A stretch of DNA of 57,921 nt, from positions 1 through 57,921 of the forward strand of contig JAEETK010000003.1 in NCBI GenBank assembly GCA_016290315.1. Direction: 5' to 3'. Shown piece by piece: positions 41,274-50,917 of the stretch (the first letter of the stretch is position 1; every line of letters starts with the position of its first letter). This DNA comes from Candidatus Saccharimonadota bacterium. GTDB taxonomy: Bacteria; Patescibacteriota; Saccharimonadia; Saccharimonadales; Saccharimonadaceae. Under the pieces are notes generated by a model. The model searched no databases. It was given only the letters and a program-made list of their open reading frames with translations, and had not been told where the DNA came from. Position numbers and translations under genes: made by a program.

Positions 41274-44056
41274 ATAGTATAGTTCCTACGATCGACGAAT
41301 AGCGGTTCAGTTATGACGGAAAGATAATGATTACTTGATATTGGAGTTTTTGTGAAAGATAGTTTTACTTCTGGTTTAACATAATCACCAAATGAATCAC
41401 GCGTTGATGGGTCATATTGCGCTAATTCATTGGAATAATCTATATATTCGAGTAGAAAAGCAACATCGTCGGTGCTTAGTCCCGAAATACGCGAAAGGGT
41501 TCCTTTAAAACTATTATCAACAGGATGAGCTTTTTCGTATTGTTCTTGATAAGCAAGAACGGGATTAGTTTCATTGTCTTCTTGGCCTTGTATGTCGTAT
41601 AAAATACGCATATCTTCAACATAGCGTTGGTAATATTTGAATTCGGAATCCCAACGGGGATTATCGCTGGAATTTATACAGTTTTTACCGGTTGCCCATC
41701 CTTGGTTATATACATCCTCTGCGGCGTTTACTACATCGATGATATCATTGACGAATGGAAGGTTGTTTACGACTATTCCTCCATCCGTCTGTAATGCGTT
41801 CAAAATATTAGCGTCAGTTACGCCCCATGGCGATTCGCGGTTTACGCAGAAATTTATAAATTTGGCTAGTTCGGAATTATCTTTAATGCCGCCGTTTTCG
41901 TTTAAGTTTGGTTCGATTGCGGCTAGATAACTAGGATCGTCTGGAGACATGTCGACAGTAGAGTAATCTGCGCTAACAATAGGATAACCGTACATGTCAC
42001 ACATGGTACCGCTAAGATTAGCACATTCACTATATTGCGAGGTATATTTAAGATCGTCATCTAATGCAGTGGCAGTAGGAATGAGCGATTTGGTGGCGCT
42101 ACTGGCGACACGGGTGACGCTGGCCATTATATTAATTAGTGAATTTGAGTATGAAAGGTACGAAAATTTAGACATGATTGAACCAAGAAAAGTATTTGGG
42201 CTAGAAGCATCTAATGGGCTTCGTCTTAATCGGTCAATTTCTGCTTCTTGTGCAATGACGCGAGTGATTTGGCGATTTTGAGTTTTAATAGATTCTTCAC
42301 TAGAAGGCATATATGCGCTACCTTGTGTGGCGAGCGAGAAATTGGCGGCGGCGGCTCCCTGCGAGAAAAGATTACCAGCTGGTATTCCTGTGTATGATTC
42401 AAAAACATTACTTGCAAACATTTTTGCAGCGTATGGTACGATAGCATTTATAATCCCTGCAATAATACCAGTAAGCGCGATTCCACCTATGGTCCGTGCG
42501 ATAGCGCCTACTACAAAAGTTGCAAGTGCGCCACCTGGGATTGCAGTAGAAGCTAGTGAAACAATCGCAGAAGCGGCCATGATGCCCGAACAAACAACGT
42601 TGGTTCCGCCATTTACCAAGACGATACGTGTGGCAGCTTTTCTAATATTATCAAAGGAAAAAGGTTGAATTTCAGAATCTGAAGATAAAGTATTGCCCAT
42701 GATAATTTTGGCACCAGATGATTCTAACATAGAACCAGTGTAGGCTTGCGTAATTGGTTCTCCGTCGTCTCCGACATATTGAACTTCGCTAGTAGTTTGT
42801 TGGGTCATTAAGTTTAGTGCTTCGTTGATTCCAGAAGCTTCTCCTTCTCCAGCCATCATTTTACTGATTGGCTCCATAAAACTAAGGAAGTAAGCGATTG
42901 ATTGTTGGATTTGATAGGCAGATACGGCAACATTGATGAGATTTGCAATACGGAGGGCCGAACAGACCGGAACGCCGACTGATGATATTTTGCCGGCAAT
43001 ACTATTAACCATAGCATGCGCTTTTGATTCTGGCGTGGCGCCATCAATATTATTAATGTCAATATCTTCGCCGTTTTTTTGCTTTATCTCTTCGCCAGTT
43101 TCTTCGTCTGTACCAGTTCTAATTGTGTTAATTGAGCCATCGCTACCAGTGACGCGGCTGGAAACGGTGGATTGAAATTCATCCATGTCGGCATTTTTGT
43201 CGCCAGTGGATTTATAATTGTCAAAGATGTCGCGCGTAGCGCCTTTCTTTTTGTAGTATGCTTCTGATGAGTCGTCAAAAAAACCAGCTACACGCCCACG
43301 CTTTGCGTTATAATACGCCTCGCGAAAACTTGCATTCGACGCAAACTCGTCTTGAAATTTATCGGCACTAATAGTTTTGTCGCCGTATTTTAAGACCGTT
43401 TTATAGCCGAGAGGAGCTTGTCCTGGTTCGAATTGGTTATCTGCATTAATATGTCCAATTTCGATGCCATTTTTGGCTAGGCGATCTTGTAGATATGATG
43501 GGAAATATTTGTATCTATGGGCAAAGAGGGAGCCAATTTCGACCTGGTCGCCACCATCAAGCATGTAAGCCATAATGCGAGCATTACGAGGGCTGTAAGA
43601 AGTAAATTGGAGATCGGTTGCTTGTGTATAGAGCGCAGATATATGTGGGGCCAACATAGATTGAGCAGCATAAAAGAAAAAACCGCCCCCAAAAAGTACT
43701 GTAGTTATAGCACCGAGCGGAGCGACTTTTTTAAATAGACCGCGTGTTCTCCCACCCTTCCCTATCGTTCGATTTTTACCTCGAACAGAATTGCGAAATG
43801 ATTGTTGCCCTTGAGACGAAAAGGCTTCGTTACTTTGGTTGCGTTCGCGACGACGAAGAACGTCGGAACTACTCTCGTGTGTTTTGTGGTTTTTAGTTTT
43901 ATGTTTTTCTCCATCGTTCTGGATTGGCTTTGAGGCATTTTTTTCACCATCAGAAAGTTCTTTAAGAATATTCGATGGGCGAATATCCGGCTCCTCCATA
44001 CCATTGTATGGATCAAGGGGTGTGCGGTATTGTTCTTTTTTTGGTGTGGAGACCAT
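41270..44056 (-). CDS. giant membrane protein of the T4SS-like locus
   Basis: This 928-residue protein has a polar, charged N-terminus (~100 residues), a membrane segment (APLGAITTVLFGGGFFFYAA), a long polar region, several Gly/Ala-rich hydrophobic stretches (GGALATFVVGAIARTIGGIA; GIIAGIINAIVPYAAKMFAS), a polar C-terminal third with paired Cys, and the end FVDRRNYTI. It is a clear paralogue of the 956-residue protein at 11738. TATAAT ends 5 nt before the ATG. It sits between virB4 and the wall hydrolase, so a role as structural or channel component of the secretion apparatus is likely. No named family is recognised; VirB6-like proteins with giant extensions are the nearest idea. Confidence 0.8.
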   Translation of the reverse strand: MVSTPKKEQYRTPLDPYNGMEEPDIRPSNILKELSDGEKNASKPIQNDGEKHKTKNHKTHESSSDVLRRRERNQSNEAFSSQGQQSFRNSVRGKNRTIGKGGRTRGLFKKVAPLGAITTVLFGGGFFFYAAQSMLAPHISALYTQATDLQFTSYSPRNARIMAYMLDGGDQVEIGSLFAHRYKYFPSYLQDRLAKNGIEIGHINADNQFEPGQAPLGYKTVLKYGDKTISADKFQDEFASNASFREAYYNAKRGRVAGFFDDSSEAYYKKKGATRDIFDNYKSTGDKNADMDEFQSTVSSRVTGSDGSINTIRTGTDEETGEEIKQKNGEDIDINNIDGATPESKAHAMVNSIAGKISSVGVPVCSALRIANLINVAVSAYQIQQSIAYFLSFMEPISKMMAGEGEASGINEALNLMTQQTTSEVQYVGDDGEPITQAYTGSMLESSGAKIIMGNTLSSDSEIQPFSFDNIRKAATRIVLVNGGTNVVCSGIMAASAIVSLASTAIPGGALATFVVGAIARTIGGIALTGIIAGIINAIVPYAAKMFASNVFESYTGIPAGNLFSQGAAAANFSLATQGSAYMPSSEESIKTQNRQITRVIAQEAEIDRLRRSPLDASSPNTFLGSIMSKFSYLSYSNSLINIMASVTRVASSATKSLIPTATALDDDLKYTSQYSECANLSGTMCDMYGYPIVSADYSTVDMSPDDPSYLAAIEPNLNENGGIKDNSELAKFINFCVNRESPWGVTDANILNALQTDGGIVVNNLPFVNDIIDVVNAAEDVYNQGWATGKNCINSSDNPRWDSEFKYYQRYVEDMRILYDIQGQEDNETNPVLAYQEQYEKAHPVDNSFKGTLSRISGLSTDDVAFLLEYIDYSNELAQYDPSTRDSFGDYVKPEVKLSFTKTPISSNHYLSVITEPLFVDRRNYTI

Positions 44057-44108
44057 AGATAATTATATTTTACAACATTTTTCTTAAAATGTCGAATCGT
44101 TCAGCGGA

Positions 44109-45917
44109 TTATGAAAGGGTTATTTTTTTAGTTTCAGTTGGGTTGGTAGTAATTAGGTCTTCTTCGGTATTTGATGCGACTATTTGAATATGTACGTGAT
44201 TCTGACCAGCAAAGAAGAGACCTTGTCCGACTGGGAAATTTGAAAGACGTTTACGTTCCTCGTCGGTGAGTTTGAAGACGTCAGAAAGAACATCGACGGC
44301 GGATGCAGACTGTTTTAATAGAAGCTGCATGGATGAGTTTGCGACGATGGCGCGACCCATCTTTGATGACATGAAATCCTCGACGTCCTGCGTAATAGTT
44401 GTGAGACCGAGATAATATTTACGAGCACGTTTCGCAAGGCTGAATAGGAAGTTGGCTGAGTCTTCATATTTCATAAGCTGCCAAGCCTCATCTACGAGGA
44501 GGAGGCGACGTTTTTGTTCGGCGCGAACAATGTTCCAAATATGCGAGAGGACGATATACATAGCGACTGGGCGAAGCTCATCTTCAAGATCGCGAATATT
44601 GAATACAGCCATCTGGTTATTGATGTCGATATTTGATTGTTGAGAGAAAATACCCGCGAAGCTACCAGTTGTATATTTACGTAGACGCTGTGCGAGGCTT
44701 GGGCCAGAACCGCCCATATGCAGTAGGGTGTCAAATAGGTTCATGATAGTCGGTGGAACGGCGGTGTGAGTTAATGGGTCATTCGTGATGCCGGCGCGAG
44801 CATAGGTATCAATGAGCGCCTGATCAAGGTCAGCCTCTTCAGTTGGCGAAAGGCCAGCGCCGTTTCCTAACATGAGACGGAAGAGGCCATGGAGTGTGAC
44901 AAGGTTAGCGCGAAGTGCGTCGTTAGCATCTTCTGCGTCGACTACTTTTGGAAGGTCGAATGGATTGATGCGAACGTCAGAGTTAAGGCTGAGACGAACA
45001 TAGGCACCGCCGACGGCGTCGCAAAGTTTTTGATACTCGTTTTCTGGGTCGATAATGAGAATTTCTGTGCCGACCATCATGGAGCGAAGCGCTTCAAGCT
45101 TGACCGTAAATGATTTACCTGCACCAGACTTAGCAAAGACGACCATATTGGCATTCTCAAGCGAGAATCGGTCGAATATGACGAGACCATTATTATGCAT
45201 ATTGACACCATAAAGGATGCCTTTTTCCTGAGTGAGGTCTGCGGATGTGAATGGGAAACTAGTAGAAATTGCACCCGTGTTCATATTACGACGAATCTGA
45301 AGCTGGTCGGAGCATTGCGGCATTGTGCTATTTAAACCCTGCTCCTGCTGAGATGAAGCAACTTTACTGAATACCATTTGTTGCCCAAAGATGTTTTCGA
45401 TTTTATGTTGGACGAACTGTAGTTCATCTAACGAGTCGGCGTAAATGGTAACATATAGGCCGTAGCGGAAAAACTTTTCAGCACCGACCTGAAGCTGGTC
45501 GCGTAGATCTTCGGCATCGGATATAGCGGCTTCTAGTTCTGGGTCGCGAACTTTTCCTTTCTCGCTATTAATATTCATACTAGCTTCGAGCTGAGTAACC
45601 TTTTTGGTAAGGTTCTTCATCACTATGTCGGTGTCGACTGGGTATATATACATAGATACATCAATAACTTCGTCAATATTGATGATGGAACTTAGCCAAC
45701 CAGTATAAAGCATACGTGGATACCCATACACATAGATGGTGCGACCGTATTTCGTACCAAGACGGAAATAATCTGAGTGAATCTCGATACTTGATGGAGA
45801 AATAAGGTCTCGAAGTGTGGTGATACCGGTCTCGAACGCTTTTTGAATTTCAACTTCTTCTTGAAGTTGAGCTTGTGCGGCAATATCTGCTGCGCTGATT
45901 TGTTTTTGCTTTGCCAT
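44109..45917 (-). CDS. virB4: VirB4-family type IV secretion ATPase
   Basis: The 602-residue ATPase has an N-terminal VirB4 domain (SPSSIEIHSDYFRLGTKYGR; VYGYPRMLYTGWLSSI), Walker A AKSGAGKS (262-269), IIDPENEYQKL (288-298), Walker B RLLLVDEAWQLM (471-482) and the following TITQDVEDFM. VirB4 energises pilus assembly and substrate transfer at the inner membrane. It is shorter than the ~800-residue Agrobacterium enzyme. The start overlaps the companion gene's stop by 1 nt. Confidence 0.93.
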   Translation of the reverse strand: MAKQKQISAADIAAQAQLQEEVEIQKAFETGITTLRDLISPSSIEIHSDYFRLGTKYGRTIYVYGYPRMLYTGWLSSIINIDEVIDVSMYIYPVDTDIVMKNLTKKVTQLEASMNINSEKGKVRDPELEAAISDAEDLRDQLQVGAEKFFRYGLYVTIYADSLDELQFVQHKIENIFGQQMVFSKVASSQQEQGLNSTMPQCSDQLQIRRNMNTGAISTSFPFTSADLTQEKGILYGVNMHNNGLVIFDRFSLENANMVVFAKSGAGKSFTVKLEALRSMMVGTEILIIDPENEYQKLCDAVGGAYVRLSLNSDVRINPFDLPKVVDAEDANDALRANLVTLHGLFRLMLGNGAGLSPTEEADLDQALIDTYARAGITNDPLTHTAVPPTIMNLFDTLLHMGGSGPSLAQRLRKYTTGSFAGIFSQQSNIDINNQMAVFNIRDLEDELRPVAMYIVLSHIWNIVRAEQKRRLLLVDEAWQLMKYEDSANFLFSLAKRARKYYLGLTTITQDVEDFMSSKMGRAIVANSSMQLLLKQSASAVDVLSDVFKLTDEERKRLSNFPVGQGLFFAGQNHVHIQIVASNTEEDLITTNPTETKKITLS

Positions 45918-46846
45918 TATTTTTGACTCCCTTCAGTACCTGGTTCACCCTTTTTAACATATAAGTGGGCAAGTTTATTGAAATCTCCTAGCGGCTCACG
46001 AACGGCGGTGTCTGGGTTATTGAAGTTGTAATAGAGCTGGCCTAGCTCTTTTGTGCTAAGGCGAACGGAGTGGATTCCGATTTGGAATAAGCCTGCAATA
46101 ACGGCTTCTACGCGGTTGTTTATTTCTGTCACGGCCTTGTCGTAGGTGGCGCGGTCAATGCGAGTAATTGTTTGACCTTTGGCACGACTGAATGATTTGA
46201 AGAAATTCTTTGTTTGGGTTACGGCTTTTTCGGCTTCAGATGAAGTATAGTATGGAATTACGATAAAGAAAGATTTATCCATAATGTTTGCTTCCTGAGA
46301 CAATTCGTCGATAAAGCCAATATAATCATCCATAAGAATGCCGAGGAGCATATTATCGTTGTCACGACGGAGTTCGGTTAAGCGATCTAGATAAGGTCCA
46401 ATATCGACGCGTTGAGAACGAATAAGGATTTGAACGGTAAAATTCAAGGAGTTTAAGAAGTTTTGATAAGAGTATTCAACCGCTTCACGCTCAGTCTCAG
46501 ACATGAGATCAAAGTTAATAGATTTACAGGCAACCACAGCCCTAAAGGAGCCGTCTTTCATAATTACCATTGAGTCGCGTAATTCGGAAATAATTAATGA
46601 CGCTTGAGTAGAAGTGGGATTTTCTTTTGGTGTAGCATCGCCGTTAGGAGCTTGTTGTTGTGGAATAGCGGTAGGTTGACCTGCAACTGGCTGACCTGCA
46701 ACTGGCTGACTTACGATTGGCTGGCCAGCAACTGGTTGATTGGCAACTGGCTGTTTTATGATAGGTTGGCCAATAGGCGGCTGAGGAATACCGTTCATTG
46801 GTTGCGGGTTTTGCATTGGTAGTGGCTGTGGTTGATTTGGTTGCAC
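45917..46846 (-). CDS. VirB4/TraC N-terminal-domain-like companion protein
   Basis: The 309-residue protein starts at GTG 46846 with AGGAG 6 nt upstream. Residues 1-70 are Pro/Gln-rich, with seven five-residue QPVAG-type repeats (26-60). Residues ~85-290 (SELRDSMVIMKDGSFRAVVA; SYQNFLNSLNFTVQILIRSQ; IVIPYYTSSEAEKAV) resemble the N-terminal domain of Gram-positive VirB4/TraC proteins but carry no Walker motifs. It sits between prgI and virB4, with 9-nt and -1-nt junctions, and probably joins the ATPase at the membrane. The repeat arm may be a flexible docking tail. Confidence 0.78.
   Translation of the reverse strand: MQPNQPQPLPMQNPQPMNGIPQPPIGQPIIKQPVANQPVAGQPIVSQPVAGQPVAGQPTAIPQQQAPNGDATPKENPTSTQASLIISELRDSMVIMKDGSFRAVVACKSINFDLMSETEREAVEYSYQNFLNSLNFTVQILIRSQRVDIGPYLDRLTELRRDNDNMLLGILMDDYIGFIDELSQEANIMDKSFFIVIPYYTSSEAEKAVTQTKNFFKSFSRAKGQTITRIDRATYDKAVTEINNRVEAVIAGLFQIGIHSVRLSTKELGQLYYNFNNPDTAVREPLGDFNKLAHLYVKKGEPGTEGSQK
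46667..46771 (-). repeat. 15-bp tandem repeats encoding QPVAG-type pentapeptides
   Basis: Seven consecutive in-frame 15-bp units encode GQPII KQPVA NQPVA GQPIV and then SQPVA GQPVA GQPTA. The central units are nearly identical in DNA, so copy number could vary by slippage. Confidence 0.85.
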
Positions 46847-46855
46847 GTTAACTCC

Positions 46856-47920
46856 TTAATGTAATGAAATATAAACTTCGTCGTCTTTCTTTTCTTTAAT
46901 GCGTTTCGCTTGTTGGGCGATGGTTTCAATGGAGAAGTCTGAGTTATTGGCGAGATCAATCATATTTTGGTCGGTTTGTTCGGTGACTTCTTTCATTTCT
47001 GCCTGACGCTTTTCTTCGGCCTCTTCCTGCTGGATTCTTTCTTGCTCTGCTCTTTCGGCTTCGATTTCGGCGACCATTGAATCTGACTTTATGATAGTGT
47101 CGTTATATTTTACGGCTTCATCACTAAGCGGATTACTTGGGATGATTGGTTTCGGCGCTGGAATTGACGAGTTATTAATGATGGGGTTATCTGGTAATGC
47201 AGGTGGTTGAGGTATTGGATATGCCTGAGGCTGTTGCATTGTTTGTGGCTGTGTAGTTTGTTGTGGCACTTGTTGATTGAGCTGCCCGTTATGATTGGTG
47301 ATGGTTGTGTTTTGGTTGTGGGCACTATTTTCAATAGCTGCGCGCATTTGACTAATAGCTAGATCATGGCGTGCCGATGCTCCATCCGTGAGAGTTTGAT
47401 TGATTAGATTATTACTGGCGGTTGTATTCTCGAACATGTCGGGAGTATCGTGAGCTTCGGCGTAGACTTCTTCTTTTACGCCAGAATTAGGGGTTGTGCC
47501 CTTAATGGCGTAACCTTCAGTATCGATAATGTCGGCGAGAAATGAAAGGCGGTGGAGGGCTTCTTCTTGGTCGATATCTTTAGTACGAACTTTTTCAGTT
47601 TTCTTTGGAGCGGTAATTTTAATAGTCGTCTCTGGCTCGCCTGGCTCCCATGTGCGAACATGCGGCTTAAGATAAAAAGATACAACGGCGGACAGGTAGG
47701 TTTCCATCGGTTGATCCTTCTTTAGTGGTAAAGCGAGCGCACCAAGAAGAATGATTGGTGGTATTAAGATGACGATAAAAGGTGGAAAAACCTGCCATAA
47801 TAAAACGCCCAAGCCAATAAGACCACCTATTATCATAAGGTAGACAAATTGACGAAAACTAAAAGGTCCGAGGAGTTTATCGTCGGCCTCTACATCTTGG
47901 GGGACCTTATACTGAGCCAT
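46856..47920 (-). CDS. PrgI/VirB3-like membrane protein with long cytoplasmic tail
   Basis: The 354-residue protein opens with the PrgI domain: MAQYKVPQDVEADDKLLGPF, SFRQFVYLMIIGGLIGLGVL, then a second helix (PFIVILIPPIILLGALALPL) and the family KPHVRTWEPGEPE. The remaining ~240 residues are polar, with a Gln/Pro/Asn-rich stretch (~220-260) and a charged helix (AEIEAERAEQERIQQEEAEE). PrgI is the VirB3 counterpart in Gram-positive type IV systems. TAAAAT (extended, TGC) ends exactly 6 nt before the ATG, so it probably leads the prgI-companion-virB4 operon on a leaderless mRNA. Confidence 0.88.
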   Translation of the reverse strand: MAQYKVPQDVEADDKLLGPFSFRQFVYLMIIGGLIGLGVLLWQVFPPFIVILIPPIILLGALALPLKKDQPMETYLSAVVSFYLKPHVRTWEPGEPETTIKITAPKKTEKVRTKDIDQEEALHRLSFLADIIDTEGYAIKGTTPNSGVKEEVYAEAHDTPDMFENTTASNNLINQTLTDGASARHDLAISQMRAAIENSAHNQNTTITNHNGQLNQQVPQQTTQPQTMQQPQAYPIPQPPALPDNPIINNSSIPAPKPIIPSNPLSDEAVKYNDTIIKSDSMVAEIEAERAEQERIQQEEAEEKRQAEMKEVTEQTDQNMIDLANNSDFSIETIAQQAKRIKEKKDDEVYISLH

Positions 47921-47980
47921 ACTTATATTTTAGCATAATCATTAATTTTTATGGTCAGCGTAGAGGCATTTTGTGGAGTT

Positions 47981-50788
47981 TTAATCAAGATTTATACCGA
48001 ACATTTCGCGAACTTCTTTATTCATGGAGTTGCGTTGGTTAATAGCACTATTCTGATTTAGCGCAGTGCGCTGTCTATCGAACGCGTTGTAAAGTTGAGT
48101 ACTGACGCGTACGATGTTTCCGTTTACGTTTCTTTCTATGTATTGGTCAGGATGAATTTCCAGTAGGGCGCCATTCATGTCTTTTAGAGTGGAACTCTTA
48201 GAGCTGACGAGCTGGCTAGCAACCATATTGTTAACGTAACTCATAATTTGATTCTCAATCATGCCTTGGTGAGCATAGAACCAAGCATCCTGTCTTTGAT
48301 GATTCTTAAACTTACCCATATCAAAGCCACCGGTGAGAAGCGTATTGAGTGTGCCGAGTTGCTCGCCATCCATGAGTCCGGATACGGCGGCGGAGCGAAT
48401 GTATTTTTCTGGAATTAGGAGTGGGAACTCTTCCCCGCTAGCGCCCGTTGGGGTTGGGATAGTGCCATCTTTGATTAACTCGAACATTTCCTTGAATACC
48501 GTGCGATCCTGGGAAGCGACTGCTGACCAGCCATTAAGATCGCTAAAGATTTGCTGAAGTGAGGCTTTTTTAAGCTTATTACTTACGGCAGAGCCATCGT
48601 TTGGCATGTTGCCGCCAGAAAGAAATGTCTTCATGTCGATGTAAGATTCGATATTGTTTTCTGGATGATTGGGGTCATTGCCATCGCTCATGGCGCGACG
48701 AATCATATTAGCTTTTGACCATGCCCAGAGATATAAGTTTTCTTTCTTGAGGCCTAAGCCAGTGTCTGCGATGGCTTTTTGCATGGCGAAATCGTTAGAT
48801 ATTTGATCGGAATTATTAACTAGTGTGCGAATAAGGTCGCCGTGGTCGCCGCGCTTTGCCATGATAGTTATAGCAGCTGAAGCGGAGTTGTAGTCTTTAG
48901 TGTTAAGTGCCTCGATAAACTGTTTCTTGACATAGCCGCCAGCTGGTGAATCGTCATAGAGTTCTAGGTAGTTACTCTTCATCTCAGAGTCGACGCGGCG
49001 TTTTTGTGAAATAGCATCAGCAAGAACATCGTTAACTGCGCGTTTGACAGCTAATTCTTCTGCACTGCCGGCAACCGGTGAATTATTTTGGCGAAAAGCG
49101 GCGGTAATTTGATCACGTATATGTCTGTTGGCTTGTTGGTTTTCGTCATTAAGGGCATCGCGTATGCGGTTGGCGCGATTTTCCATATTTTTGCGCGCTA
49201 CACTGTGTTGGCGTGTTTTTGCGATATGATCATCAATAATAGCGTCTTCGAAGGTGCGGTTAGCGTTGGCGATTCGCGCATTGCGCATATGGCGAACAAT
49301 CGGGAGTCCGGTTGCTGAGCCATTATCGAAACCTTCATCCATATCAGTTTCAAATTGAGTACGGGCAATTTCGTTTTGCATTTTACGTGCCTGCATATCC
49401 AAGTAGCGAGCGCCGCGTCCGTTTAGTCGCTTACGATCGCGTCCACTAATCATACTAGTAGCGGCTCTTGTCATATAAGTATCTTTATTGTTAGCCATAG
49501 TTTGTTGGAGGTCGAATTCGCGATTAGTGCGACGTTGTTCTAGCCAACGAGCTAAGCGGTTGTGTGGAAGCTTATTTGTGCTGTTGAGCTGACGTGCGCG
49601 GGCGAGCGCTTGCCCTTCAGCGGCACGGCGACGCAACAAGCCAGTGGCAGGATCGGTAGTGCGGCGGATAAAGTTGCCGATACCGCCAAGGACAGTGCCA
49701 GCCATGAGCATGAGTGGTATAGACATGAATAATGGTAGGACTTGGATTGCGATACCAAGAACGACGCCGAGCCAACTAGTAGCGGAGGTAATCGTTATAA
49801 AACCAGCGAGTTGTGCTGCGCCGTATAATACACTAAACATTGGATAAAAGATAATCATGCGAGTGAATAATTGATACCAAGTACGGAACCATTTCTCAGT
49901 ATTTGGGAGGAGGTAACAGACGAAGGCGAATGGTGAAATCATGACAAGTAAGAATATGAGTGCTTGACGAGCGGCCATAGTAATAATAGCTGAGATTACG
50001 GCAATTGCGCCTGATAAGATAATAGGAATTAAGAGCCATATAATACCAGTAATGCCACCGGCAAAAGTTAGAGCGACCGCGCCGCTCACTGCTCCAATAC
50101 CCAAGAGGGTGGCAACTATGCTGGCGACGGAGGTATTGGCGGCGATTTGGCTAATTGTACCCTTTTGAATCGCCTGCTCTTGAATATTCTCGAAGATATT
50201 GCGTAAAGACATACCAAAGATATTACTGAGATCTACGGCTACCGTGCAGATGGTGTAACTAAGATTAATTAAGATTGCGGCAATAACTAAACGCGGTAGC
50301 ATACGTTTGATACCGTAGTTGTTTATGCCGACACCGGTAAGTTGTGAGAAGATGATTGCCAAGAAGAAAAGCACGAAAATAAGATTGGTAATATTACGAA
50401 TATAATCCCAGACGACATGGATTGGCGAGGTTGGGTCGTTTGGTATAGGGTCTACTAATAATAGGTTATCGAGAACGCCGTATGCTCCGTCAATAATATT
50501 AGCTAGAAGTCCAGTACCCGGACAGACTAGCCAGCCGACACCGCCAACTTGGTCGTAGCAGGTTGGATTGTCGGTGGTCTGCTCTGTCGCCGTGGTATCA
50601 TTGGCGGCTTCGTCGGTATTCTCTTCTGTGTTTTCGTCATCTGTGGTGTCTGCGGGAGTTGTAGTGGAAGTATTTGGGTCTGTAGTGGCCGGATCTGTAG
50701 CGGTTGCAAAAACAGGACTACTTATAAGACTAATGCTCAAAGCAGTAATTATTAGAGATAAGGCTATTCTTTTTAACCACCTACCCAT
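47981..50788 (-). CDS. VirB6/TrbL-like polytopic membrane protein
   Basis: The 935-residue protein has a signal peptide (LIITALSISLISSPVFATA), a Thr/Asp/Glu-rich outside linker (~30-75), about six to seven membrane helices between ~90 and ~385 (LIFVLFFLAIIFSQLTGVGI; GITGIIWLLIPIILSGAIAV), and a very long polar C-terminal part (~390-935) rich in Arg, Asn and Gln. The layout matches the VirB6/TrbL inner-membrane channel of type IV systems in Patescibacteria and Gram-positives. A TTGACT-17-TATAAT promoter precedes it. It is divergent from the pilin operon. Confidence 0.85.
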   Translation of the reverse strand: MGRWLKRIALSLIITALSISLISSPVFATATDPATTDPNTSTTTPADTTDDENTEENTDEAANDTTATEQTTDNPTCYDQVGGVGWLVCPGTGLLANIIDGAYGVLDNLLLVDPIPNDPTSPIHVVWDYIRNITNLIFVLFFLAIIFSQLTGVGINNYGIKRMLPRLVIAAILINLSYTICTVAVDLSNIFGMSLRNIFENIQEQAIQKGTISQIAANTSVASIVATLLGIGAVSGAVALTFAGGITGIIWLLIPIILSGAIAVISAIITMAARQALIFLLVMISPFAFVCYLLPNTEKWFRTWYQLFTRMIIFYPMFSVLYGAAQLAGFITITSATSWLGVVLGIAIQVLPLFMSIPLMLMAGTVLGGIGNFIRRTTDPATGLLRRRAAEGQALARARQLNSTNKLPHNRLARWLEQRRTNREFDLQQTMANNKDTYMTRAATSMISGRDRKRLNGRGARYLDMQARKMQNEIARTQFETDMDEGFDNGSATGLPIVRHMRNARIANANRTFEDAIIDDHIAKTRQHSVARKNMENRANRIRDALNDENQQANRHIRDQITAAFRQNNSPVAGSAEELAVKRAVNDVLADAISQKRRVDSEMKSNYLELYDDSPAGGYVKKQFIEALNTKDYNSASAAITIMAKRGDHGDLIRTLVNNSDQISNDFAMQKAIADTGLGLKKENLYLWAWSKANMIRRAMSDGNDPNHPENNIESYIDMKTFLSGGNMPNDGSAVSNKLKKASLQQIFSDLNGWSAVASQDRTVFKEMFELIKDGTIPTPTGASGEEFPLLIPEKYIRSAAVSGLMDGEQLGTLNTLLTGGFDMGKFKNHQRQDAWFYAHQGMIENQIMSYVNNMVASQLVSSKSSTLKDMNGALLEIHPDQYIERNVNGNIVRVSTQLYNAFDRQRTALNQNSAINQRNSMNKEVREMFGINLD

Positions 50789-50797
50789 AGCTATTTA

Positions 50798-50826
50798 ATT
50801 ATATCACACATAAGCTTTTTAGTCAA
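50798..50826 (-). promoter_or_regulatory. promoter of the VirB6-like gene
   Basis: On the minus strand TTGACT (50826-50821) and TATAAT (50803-50798) are exactly 17 bp apart. The -10 ends 9 nt before the ATG at 50788. Confidence 0.85.
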
Positions 50827-50893
50827 GTATTATGCTGTCTATTAAGTTAGAAATCCAATTATACACTACCTCATAAATAATTGCGAATGCTTA

Positions 50894-50902
50894 TGTTATA
50901 AT
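50894..50902 (+). promoter_or_regulatory. extended -10 of the pilin operon
   Basis: TGTTATAAT (50894-50902) is an extended -10 with a perfect TATAAT, 15 nt before the ATG at 50918. It rules out the GTG at 50903 as a start. Confidence 0.75.
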
Positions 50903-50917
50903 GTGTGTATTAATTAT

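Noticed and set aside
46667..46771. QPVAG repeats as a CRISPR-like or regulatory repeat
   Set aside because: The 15-bp units are in frame, contiguous and code for a Pro/Gln arm, so they are a coding repeat.
44109..46846. virB4 broken by a frameshift into two genes
   Set aside because: The 602-aa protein keeps its own VirB4 N-domain and the 309-aa gene has its own ribosome site and unique arm, so these are two genes rather than a broken one.
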